48,742 nt of DNA, taken from positions 1 through 48,742 of the forward strand of contig NZ_JAELTV010000008.1 in assembly GCF_016429005.1 (NCBI RefSeq). The letters are read 5' to 3'. This stretch comes from Pedobacter sp. ASV19 (GTDB taxonomy: Bacteria > Bacteroidota > Bacteroidia > Sphingobacteriales > Sphingobacteriaceae). The translations under genes were made by a program, and so were the position numbers. Each line of letters opens with the position of its first letter. The stretch's first letter is position 1. Positions 42,102-48,742 of this stretch are shown here, piece after piece. Below the pieces are notes generated by a model. That model was not told the DNA's origin. It did no database searches and saw nothing but the letters and a program-made list of their open reading frames with translations.

Positions 42102-45100
42102 ATGTTTCAAAAATTTATAGAAAGGCCGGTACTTTCAACAGTGATCTCCATATTATTGGTGATCGTTGGTATACTTGCCTTAACAAAGCTGCCCTTAGAG
42201 CGCTTTCCTAATATCGCACCTCCGTCGGTATTGGTAACAGCTGTGTACCCGGGTGCTAATGCCGAAACGATTTTACGTTCGGTGACTCCATCATTGGAAG
42301 AGGCAATTAATGGTGTGGAGGACATGACATACATGACCTCTACTGCCAGTAATGATGGTACATTGGGTATCACGGTTTATTTTAAACAAGGTACGAATCC
42401 CGATCAGGCCGCTGTTAACGTGCAAAACCGTGTTTCACAAGCAACGAGCCAATTGCCTGCAGAGGTTGTACAATATGGTATAACAACTACTAAACAGCAA
42501 AATAGCTTTATTGGTGCGATAGGTATTTACTCAGAGGATCCAAAAAAATACGATGCAGTTTTTGTAAATAACTATGCTCAGATCAATATAATTCCCGAAA
42601 TCAAACGTATCTCTGGTGTAGGTTCTGCCAGTGTATTTGGTGGTATTAAAGATTATTCAATGCGTATTTGGTTAAATCCAAGTCAATTGGCAACCTACAA
42701 AATTACCCCTAATGAAGTCATCAGTGCTATTCAGGACAAAAACCTGGAGGCGGCACCAGGCAGGGTTGGAGAACGAAGTAACGAAGCATTCGAATACGTA
42801 ATTAAATATAAAGGCAAGCTTACGAAACCGGAGGAATATCAGAATATTGCTATCCGTTCAAATTCAGATGGTTCTATATTACGTTTAAAAGATGTTGCAC
42901 GTGTTGAACTCGGCGCTTATAGTTATAGTAGTGTAAACCGCCTGAACGGACACGATGGAATTACGATTGGTATTATACAATTATCAGGGTCAAATGCCAA
43001 TGAAATCCAGATTTCCCTTGATAAACTAATGGAAAAACTTTCAAAGGATTTTCCTAAGGGAATTAAATACAATCAGTTTTATCGTACCAAAACCGATCTT
43101 GATGAGTCCATCAACCAGGTTGAGCATACCTTAGTGGAAGCCTTTATACTGGTATTTATTGTCGTATTTATATTCCTTCAGGATTTCAGATCTACCCTGA
43201 TCCCGGCTATAGCAGTTCCGGTTGCTATTATTGGTACTTTCTTTTTCATGAATCTCTTTGGATTCTCTGTCAATCTTTTGACGCTGTTTGCCCTTGTACT
43301 GGCCATTGGTATTGTGGTGGATGATGCGATTGTGGTGGTGGAGGCGGTGCACGCCAAAATGGAAGATAACCCAACGCTTACTCCCAAAGCGGCAACTAAC
43401 CAGGCCATGCATGAAATTACCGGGGCAATTATATCTATTACACTGGTTATGGCGGCGGTATTTTTACCGGTTAGTTTTATGACTGGCTCAACAGGTATAT
43501 TTTACAAACAGTTTGCATTGACAATGGCTATAGCCATCATTATATCAGCTGTTAACGCCTTAACTTTAAGCCCTGCCCTGGCTGCCTTATTTTTAAAGAA
43601 TAAACATGCAGCAGATGGTCACCAGGTGACGAAGAAAGGTTTTGTTGAGAAGTTTTATGCAGGCTTTAATGGTGGGTTTAATTACATGACCAAGAGATAT
43701 ATTGGTGGTTTGAAAACCCTTATCCGTAATAAATGGATTAGCATGGCCGGACTTGCATTAATAGTTGCTGTAACCGTTTTCCTGGTCAGCAGAACAAAAA
43801 CAGGTTTTATTCCTACAGAGGATCAGGGTTTTGTGGCTATTGCTGTTGCCAGTCCGTCAGGAACTTCATTAAGCAATACCAACAAAATATTAAAACAGGC
43901 TGAAAAGGAGTTGCGCGCTATGCCATCAGCAAGATTTGTGATGTCGCTGGCAGGTTATAACTTTTTAACGGCATCAAACAGCCCGTCGGCTGGTCAGATC
44001 TTTTTATTGTTAAAACCAAATGACCAAAGAGGGGCGGTAAAAAATATCGATGAAATACAAAATATAGTAAGGGCTAAAATGGCGGCCATATCTGCCGGTA
44101 CTTTCTTTGTGTTCAGTTTTCCAACCGTTCCAGGATTTAGTAACGTGGAGGCCATGAATGTGACCTTACAGGATAAAACTAATGGCAGGCTGGATAAATT
44201 TAGTGGTGTAGCTAATAACTTTATTGCAAAATTAATGGCGAAACCGGCAATTGCTTATGCTTTTACCTCTTATAAAGCAGATTATCCTCAGTTACAATTG
44301 GATGTTGATGACCAAAAGGCGGATCAGTTGGGTGTAAGTGTTAAAGACATTTTACAAACTATGCAGACTTATTTTGGTACTGCACAGGCATCAGACTTTA
44401 ACCGTTTTGGTAAATACTATCGTGTGGTGGTTCAGGCTGATATTGCCGACAGAACCGATCCTGCAAGTATTGATCGTGTGTTTGTTAAAAACAAAGCGGG
44501 AGAAAGCGTGCCTATCAATACGCTTGTTAAATTAACCCGTGTTTATGGTTCAGAAACCGCTTCGCGTTATAACCTGTTTAACTCTATCGAGGTAAACGCT
44601 ATTCCTAAACCAGGTTACAGCTCCGGTGATGCAATTAAGGCTATACAGGAAACGGCGAAGGAACAATTGCCAACTGGGTTTGCTTATGAATTCTCCGGGC
44701 AAACACGTGAGGAAATTTCTTCAGGAGGACAATCAACTGTGATATTTTTGCTTTGCCTGGTGTTTGTATATTTCTTGTTATCAGCGCAATACGAAAGTTA
44801 TATCCTGCCTTTGGCGGTCATACTTTCCATCCCAACAGGTGTATTTGGCGTGTTTGTGGTATTGGGTTTAACTGGTATCGAAAATAACATTTATGTACAG
44901 GTAGCACTGATTATGCTTATTGGACTCCTGGCCAAAAACGCCATACTTATTGTGGAGTTTGCCGTCCAAAGACGTAAGGCCGGACTAGGTTTGGTGGAAG
45001 CGGCTATAGAAGCAGCAAGATTAAGGATAAGACCGATCATTATGACATCACTGGCTTTTGTGTTCGGTTTATTCCCAATGAGTATTGCAACAGGTCCTTC

Positions 45101-45314
45101 AGCACAAGGTAACCACTCCATCAGTATAGGAGCTGCCGGTGGTATGGTGTCAGGTGTTGTGTTAGGATTATTCATTATCCCGGTATTGTTTGTGATCTTC
45201 CAGCATTTGCAGGAGCGGTTTACTGGCTTGCCAGTAGCGGTTTTGAACCGTGAGGACCAGGATGAAAATGAAACAGCCAGGAAAACTGAAAAGCTGGAAC
45301 TGCATAATAATTAA
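42102..45314 (+). CDS. RND efflux pump, AcrB/HAE1 type
   Basis: The 1070-residue hydrophobe/amphiphile efflux pump begins MFQKFIERPVLSTVISILLVIVG. It carries the family FALVLAIGIVVDDAIVVVE motif with Asp407-Asp408, the proton-relay pair with the same numbering as in AcrB. It also has RLRIRPIIMTSLAFVFGLFPM with the conserved TM10 residues. Such pumps export dyes, detergents and antibiotics; the actual spectrum cannot be read here. The middle gene of the operon, with 24- and 11-base gaps to its neighbours. Confidence 0.95.
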   Translation: MFQKFIERPVLSTVISILLVIVGILALTKLPLERFPNIAPPSVLVTAVYPGANAETILRSVTPSLEEAINGVEDMTYMTSTASNDGTLGITVYFKQGTNPDQAAVNVQNRVSQATSQLPAEVVQYGITTTKQQNSFIGAIGIYSEDPKKYDAVFVNNYAQINIIPEIKRISGVGSASVFGGIKDYSMRIWLNPSQLATYKITPNEVISAIQDKNLEAAPGRVGERSNEAFEYVIKYKGKLTKPEEYQNIAIRSNSDGSILRLKDVARVELGAYSYSSVNRLNGHDGITIGIIQLSGSNANEIQISLDKLMEKLSKDFPKGIKYNQFYRTKTDLDESINQVEHTLVEAFILVFIVVFIFLQDFRSTLIPAIAVPVAIIGTFFFMNLFGFSVNLLTLFALVLAIGIVVDDAIVVVEAVHAKMEDNPTLTPKAATNQAMHEITGAIISITLVMAAVFLPVSFMTGSTGIFYKQFALTMAIAIIISAVNALTLSPALAALFLKNKHAADGHQVTKKGFVEKFYAGFNGGFNYMTKRYIGGLKTLIRNKWISMAGLALIVAVTVFLVSRTKTGFIPTEDQGFVAIAVASPSGTSLSNTNKILKQAEKELRAMPSARFVMSLAGYNFLTASNSPSAGQIFLLLKPNDQRGAVKNIDEIQNIVRAKMAAISAGTFFVFSFPTVPGFSNVEAMNVTLQDKTNGRLDKFSGVANNFIAKLMAKPAIAYAFTSYKADYPQLQLDVDDQKADQLGVSVKDILQTMQTYFGTAQASDFNRFGKYYRVVVQADIADRTDPASIDRVFVKNKAGESVPINTLVKLTRVYGSETASRYNLFNSIEVNAIPKPGYSSGDAIKAIQETAKEQLPTGFAYEFSGQTREEISSGGQSTVIFLLCLVFVYFLLSAQYESYILPLAVILSIPTGVFGVFVVLGLTGIENNIYVQVALIMLIGLLAKNAILIVEFAVQRRKAGLGLVEAAIEAARLRIRPIIMTSLAFVFGLFPMSIATGPSAQGNHSISIGAAGGMVSGVVLGLFIIPVLFVIFQHLQERFTGLPVAVLNREDQDENETARKTEKLELHNN

Positions 45315-45325
45315 CAATTAGAAAA

Positions 45326-46741
45326 ATGAAACGATATATAAATCCATATGCTTTTTTATTACTGGTCGTCTTTTTAAGCGCCTGTAAAGTATCAAAGGAT
45401 ATCCCGGCACCCAAATCAGCTACCCCTGAGGCTTTCAGGGGCGCTGCTTTAACGGCAGATACTTCCAGTATTGGTGCTGTTCCTTTGAAACAGTTTATTG
45501 CAGAAGCAGAGCTGCGTAAATTGATTGATACTGCTTTGCTACGGAACTACGACCTGCAGATTGCCGTGAAGAATATTGAGGCCTCTGAATTGCTGTTTAA
45601 ACAGTCGAAACTGGGCAATATCCCCTCGCTTAATTTGCAAATTACCGGAAGTTCCAACCGGCCTTCAGACAATAGTCTGAATGGTTTAAGTACCAGCCAG
45701 TTTTTAGGAACCAGCCATATTGAAGATTACAATGCCAATCTGGGATTAAGCTGGGAAGCGGATATCTGGGGGAAGATCAGGAGCCAGAAGCAAGGTGCTT
45801 TTGCAACCTATCTGCAAAGCAGGGAGGCTAAAAAGGCTGTACAAACCCGTTTGGTTGCTAATGTAGCTCAAGGTTATTATAATTTGCTCATGATGGATGC
45901 GCAATTGCAGGTTGCTAAAAAGAACCTGGCTTTAAATGACAGTACGCTTCGGATCATACATATGCAGTTTGATGCCGGTCAGGTGACTTCTCTGGCCATT
46001 CAGCAGGCAGAAGCGCAACAGACAGTAGCGGCGCAGCTGGTTCCGCAACTGGAACAAAGCGTAGGCGTGCAGGAAAATGCATTACGTATTTTAACCGGTC
46101 AGCTACCTTCAGCTGTGGAGCGTCAGGCCAGTTTAGACCAGATCGTAGTACCTGAGTCTTTATCTGCAGGTATACCTTCGGATATGGTGAGCCGCAGGCC
46201 TGATGTGAAAACATTGGAGCTGGCTTTGGCGATAGCAAATGCGAAAGTTGGCGTAACTAAAGCCAGTATGTATCCTTCTCTGAGCATTACGGCCAGTGGT
46301 GGCCTGAATTCTTTTAAAGCGAGCAATTGGTTTAATGTGCCGGCTTCTTTATTTGGTTTGGTTACAGGTGGTATTACGCAGCCAGTCTTTCAGCGTAAAG
46401 AATTGAAAACCCAGTTTGAGGTGGCCAAGGTAGAGCGGGAGAAAGCGGTGCTGCAGTTCAGACAGTCGGTATTGAATGCGGTTGGTGAGGTATCTGATGA
46501 ACTGATCAAACAGGAAAAACTAAAACAGCAATATACGATAGCCAGCAGCCGGGTGCAGACTTTGCAGAAAGCGGTAAAGAATGCAAACCTGTTGTTTAGA
46601 AATGGGATGGCCAATTACCTTGAGGTAATTACTGCGCAGGGAAATTTGTTGCAAAGTGAGCTGGATATGGCGACGCTTAAGGCGGCAAGATTGAATTCTA
46701 TGGTTGAGCTGTACCGTTCGCTGGGCGGGGGCTGGAATTAG
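45326..46741 (+). CDS. OprM/NodT-type outer membrane efflux lipoprotein
   Basis: The 471-residue outer-membrane channel of the second RND operon has a lipoprotein signal (FLLLVVFLSAC-KV), as in OprM-like proteins. It contains the two OEP repeats: LRKLIDTALLRNYDLQIAVKNIEASELLFKQSKLGNIPSL, then SRRPDVKTLELALAIANAKVGVTKASMYPSLSITASGG, the NodT-family hallmark. It is followed by a 23-bp perfect inverted repeat and three terminator-bearing tandem repeats. Confidence 0.93.
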   Translation: MKRYINPYAFLLLVVFLSACKVSKDIPAPKSATPEAFRGAALTADTSSIGAVPLKQFIAEAELRKLIDTALLRNYDLQIAVKNIEASELLFKQSKLGNIPSLNLQITGSSNRPSDNSLNGLSTSQFLGTSHIEDYNANLGLSWEADIWGKIRSQKQGAFATYLQSREAKKAVQTRLVANVAQGYYNLLMMDAQLQVAKKNLALNDSTLRIIHMQFDAGQVTSLAIQQAEAQQTVAAQLVPQLEQSVGVQENALRILTGQLPSAVERQASLDQIVVPESLSAGIPSDMVSRRPDVKTLELALAIANAKVGVTKASMYPSLSITASGGLNSFKASNWFNVPASLFGLVTGGITQPVFQRKELKTQFEVAKVEREKAVLQFRQSVLNAVGEVSDELIKQEKLKQQYTIASSRVQTLQKAVKNANLLFRNGMANYLEVITAQGNLLQSELDMATLKAARLNSMVELYRSLGGGWN

Positions 46742-46746
46742 AGGGG

Positions 46747-46827
46747 AAAATGTTTTTGAATAAAATGACTGCATATCCTCGCTGAAGAAGCTCGAAGACG
46801 CCAGGTCATTTTATTCAAAAACATTTT
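46747..46827 (+). terminator. 23-bp perfect inverted repeat after the efflux operon
   Basis: The arms lie at 46747-46769 and 46805-46827 and are perfectly complementary over 23 bases, separated by 35 bases. A run of T follows. The right arm belongs to the first of three tandem 69-bp repeats, so the left arm could also pair with copies at 46874-46895 and 46943-46965. Confidence 0.8.
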
Positions 46828-47000
46828 TTGGGAGGTCATCCGGTTGGGCGGCCTTTCTTTTTGAAGACGCCAGGTCATTTTATTCAAAACATTTTTTTGG
46901 GAGGTCATCCGGTTGGGTGGCCTTTCTTTTTGAAGAGACCAGGTCATTTTATTCAAAAACATTTTTTGGGAGGTCATCCGGTTGGGTGGCCTTTCTCTTT
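46801..47000. repeat. Three tandem 69-bp repeats, each with a terminator hairpin
   Basis: Units start at 46801, 46870 and 46939; the third is cut after about 62 bases. Each unit holds a copy of the inverted-repeat right arm and a hairpin AGGTCATCC-GGTT-GGGTGGCCT followed by TTTCTTTTT or similar (46833-46854, 46902-46923, 46971-46992). The first hairpin has one mismatch. The units therefore look like a triplicated intrinsic terminator. Confidence 0.85.
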
Positions 47001-47102
47001 GTGTTCGTTTCGCTGGTGGTTTTGTCCGGTTCGGACTTTTTTTACTTTTCTTCCTGTGTGTTGACATGCATCTTTAAATCCTATTATGATATAGCGATAT
47101 TT

Positions 47103-48137
47103 ATGCGGTTAAAACAAGTTCTAATATTTTTTGTGAGTGGTTGGATGTCTGTAATGCTGGTTTATGGACAGGAACCTGTAAAAAAAGGAAAGGAGACAGA
47201 TGTTTCATCAAAACTTACAGATTCTGTAAAGATGGCGGCTTTGAGGGAAATTGCTTTGCGTTATCCTCTGCTGCGTCAGGGAGGGATTTCTACGGAGTTT
47301 GGGGGTAAGCAGGATTTAAAGTCTGATTTATATGGCAACAGGGTTCTGGAGAGTAAAGTTCAGATTTCGAGGATCAGGGCTTACGTAAACATTCCTGTAG
47401 CGGAGATCGGAAAAAACCTTATTTCCTCTTCTCTGGGATTGGTACAGCAAAAACTATCGTTTAGCGATATCAACGGTCAGCCCAGTATGGTTCAGGGTGC
47501 GAAAATGGTTCTTAAAGAGAACACTTTTAATTTCAGGCTTGGGGTAACCAGGGCAAGTACTTTGTTTGATAAGCCAGTGGTCTATAGTGTAAGTGCTCTC
47601 GCCATTACGAATGAACATTTTTCTTATATCCGAATGAATTATATGGGACTTGCAGCACTGACTCTTAAAAGAATGGCCGACCGGTCTTCGTCTGTTGGTG
47701 TGGTCGTTGTTGTTGACCCTTCGGCTCCTTTGCCCATATTGCCATATTATAATGCCTGGCGTAAATTCAATAACAGTTTGGAATTATTTGTAGATCTGCC
47801 GTCCCGAATCAACATCAGGAAACAATTGTCTGAAAAATCTTTTCTTTCTTTTGGAACGGAAATGACCGGAACGCTCGCTTTTTTGAATTTGAATGTGCCT
47901 GCACTTCCTCAGCAGAATATCTTCACTACGCTTGATCTTAAAACTGGTCCGTCTTATGAGTACAGGTTATCAAAGTATGTGGTTTTGGGAGCTGGTGGCG
48001 GCTTGATCAGTCCATTACAGTCGCGGGTATTTGAGAAAAGCGCGCCGAGTAAGGACTATTTTATAGAGAATAAGCTTAACGCTGCACCTTATGTGAACTT
48101 TAGTATTTCTGTTTTGCCATTTCTTAAAGCATTGTAG
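47103..48137 (+). CDS. Predicted outer-membrane beta-barrel protein, family uncertain
   Basis: The 344-residue protein has a signal peptide (MRLKQVLIFFVSGWMSVMLVYGQ). The mature part shows alternating hydrophobic strands and turns typical of a beta-barrel, for example VQISRIRAYVNIPV, FNFRLGVTRAS and YVVLGAGGGLISPL, ending in FSISVLPFLKAL. It may belong to the DUF6268 group of Bacteroidota outer-membrane proteins, but I am not certain. The ATG at 47103 is chosen because the signal starts there; the frame runs upstream into the tandem repeats. It is convergent with the SYLF gene and shares an 18-bp stem terminator with it. No function can be assigned. Confidence 0.7.
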   Translation: MRLKQVLIFFVSGWMSVMLVYGQEPVKKGKETDVSSKLTDSVKMAALREIALRYPLLRQGGISTEFGGKQDLKSDLYGNRVLESKVQISRIRAYVNIPVAEIGKNLISSSLGLVQQKLSFSDINGQPSMVQGAKMVLKENTFNFRLGVTRASTLFDKPVVYSVSALAITNEHFSYIRMNYMGLAALTLKRMADRSSSVGVVVVVDPSAPLPILPYYNAWRKFNNSLELFVDLPSRINIRKQLSEKSFLSFGTEMTGTLAFLNLNVPALPQQNIFTTLDLKTGPSYEYRLSKYVVLGAGGGLISPLQSRVFEKSAPSKDYFIENKLNAAPYVNFSISVLPFLKAL

Positions 48138-48151
48138 CCCTTTAAATGTTT

Positions 48152-48197
48152 GTAACAAAAAAAGGCAGCCATTTTACTAGCTGCCTTTTTTTGTTAC
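48152..48197. terminator. Bidirectional terminator between convergent genes
   Basis: GTAACAAAAAAAGGCAGC (48152-48169) and GCTGCCTTTTTTTGTTAC (48180-48197) are perfectly complementary over 18 bases with a 10-base loop. Seven A on one side and seven T on the other give a T-run in both directions. Confidence 0.92.
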
Positions 48198-48213
48198 GTA
48201 TTATCCAATGGAA

Positions 48214-48668
48214 TTATTTCATGGCGGACAAAGTCGATTTCAATTCTTTAACCACTTCAGCATCGCTGTTTGCTGCTTTAAAAATAGTATGAGAAGATAG
48301 TGCTTTTCCGTAGAAGGCTTTATTTGCTTTTGCATCGATATCCAAGGAAGCACCGTTCAGGGAAATTCCTGCAAAAAGACCTTTACTGCGGGAATAGGAG
48401 TATACTTCTGCATCCAGTTTATAGTCTGTATTTGCTGTGGTATTTCTGCCTACAGGACCCGCGGCGATGGAGAGGTCTCCCCCAAGGGTGAAACTGCTTT
48501 TGTTGATGTCTGTAAGGCTGTTGCTGTGTTTAAAGATCAATACCAGATCAACTGCCTGGAAGCCGATTTGCGCACCAATACTTCCACCGGTCAGGGTAAT
48601 GAAAACCGGGTTGCTCCAGCTACCGTCTGCTTTTTTTACCATCGCAATTCCCTTACCTCTTTTTCCTC
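48214..48668 (-). CDS. SYLF (YSC84-like) lipid-binding domain protein, 5'-truncated
   Basis: The frame is open to the contig end. Upstream of the internal Met at 48642 the codons read GGKRGKGIA, part of the SYLF pattern, so the N-terminus is cut off and that Met is not the start. The remainder holds the core of the domain: TLTGGSIGAQIGFQAVDLVLIF, FTLGGDLSIAAGPVGRNTTANTD and EVYSYSRSKGLFAGISLNGASL. SYLF domains bind phosphoinositides in eukaryotes; bacterial members are usually exported proteins of unknown role. The gene shares an 18-bp stem terminator with its convergent neighbour. Confidence 0.85.

Positions 48669-48742
<74 letters not shown>

Larger units (their letters stand above)
46742..47102. 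other. Intergenic region filled by terminator repeats
   Basis: This 361-base gap contains the inverted repeat and the three tandem units up to about 47000, then about 100 bases of T-rich leader before the ATG at 47103. Open frames on both strands across the repeats are by-products of the 69-base (23-codon) period. Confidence 0.75.

Noticed and set aside
46738-47067. Minus-strand 109-codon frame with a 23-residue repeat containing ERPPNRMTSQK
   Set aside because: The repeat period is 69 bases, so any frame through it stays open and repeats. The DNA is explained by tandem terminator units, and the frame has no start signal or known family.
47061-47090. TTGACA-N18-TATGAT, an E. coli sigma-70-like promoter before 47103
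   Set aside because: Bacteroidota primary sigma factors use TTTG/TAnnTTTG instead, so the match is probably chance.
46917-47102. N-terminal extension of the outer-membrane protein gene
   Set aside because: It is translated from the terminator repeats. A proper signal peptide begins at 47103.

Overview
The window is an assembled contig from a Bacteroidota bacterium, most likely a Pedobacter-like member of the Sphingobacteriaceae. The evidence is moderate GC, SusC/SusD with an ECF sigma/FecR pair, the TAnnTTTG type of -7 promoter box, many lipoproteins and few Shine-Dalgarno sites. Both ends carry Illumina Nextera adapter sequence (1-47 and 48669-48742, the latter ending in 50 G). Native sequence is therefore about 48-48668, and the first and last genes are cut by the contig ends. 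No rRNA, tRNA, CRISPR array, insertion sequence or phage gene was seen.

Left part (48-7253): the C-terminal part of a GH20 beta-N-acetylhexosaminidase with a LamG-like domain, a J-domain/KTSC protein, a GHL10 lipoprotein, an Lrp/AsnC regulator, a lipoprotein galactose mutarotase, a SpoIIAA-like protein, and a DapB-like reductase flanked by two copies of an 82-83 bp REP-like palindrome.

Central locus (7495-22269): a polysaccharide utilization locus on one strand. Its order is ECF sigma factor, FecR anti-sigma, SusC with an STN signalling domain, SusD, PKD lipoprotein, HGSNAT/NagX-like membrane acetyltransferase (DUF5009), DUF4874/DUF4832 lipoprotein, MYORG-like GH31, NahK-like N-acetylhexosamine 1-kinase and GH109 alpha-N-acetylgalactosaminidase, closed by a terminator. 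The combination points to an alpha-linked, partly de-N-acetylated galactosamine polymer such as fungal galactosaminogalactan or bacterial Pel. The proposed logic mirrors lysosomal heparan sulfate breakdown: free galactosamine ends are re-acetylated across the inner membrane so that an alpha-GalNAcase can remove them, and the kinase then traps the released sugar. This is the most interesting system in the window; the genes are seen, the substrate and mechanism are inferred.

Middle (22385-32208): an orphan 7TM histidine kinase, an AlkB-like dioxygenase, a TetR regulator with DoxX, a LEA14-like lipoprotein, and a translationally coupled set of secreted PIG-L deacetylase, a 43-residue membrane protein and a sodium:solute symporter. 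A convergent DUF2911 gene follows.

Right part (32737-48668): a group III truncated hemoglobin divergent from an RND efflux operon (TolC-RND-MFP), an AraC regulator, a second TetR regulator, a second RND operon (MFP-RND-OMF), a triplicated terminator repeat, an outer-membrane-type protein and a truncated SYLF-domain gene. The two TetR genes are paralogues with nearly identical DNA-binding helices. A palindrome TAAC-N3-GTTA lies just downstream of the -7 box of each, and twice more in front of the second efflux operon, suggesting one shared operator.
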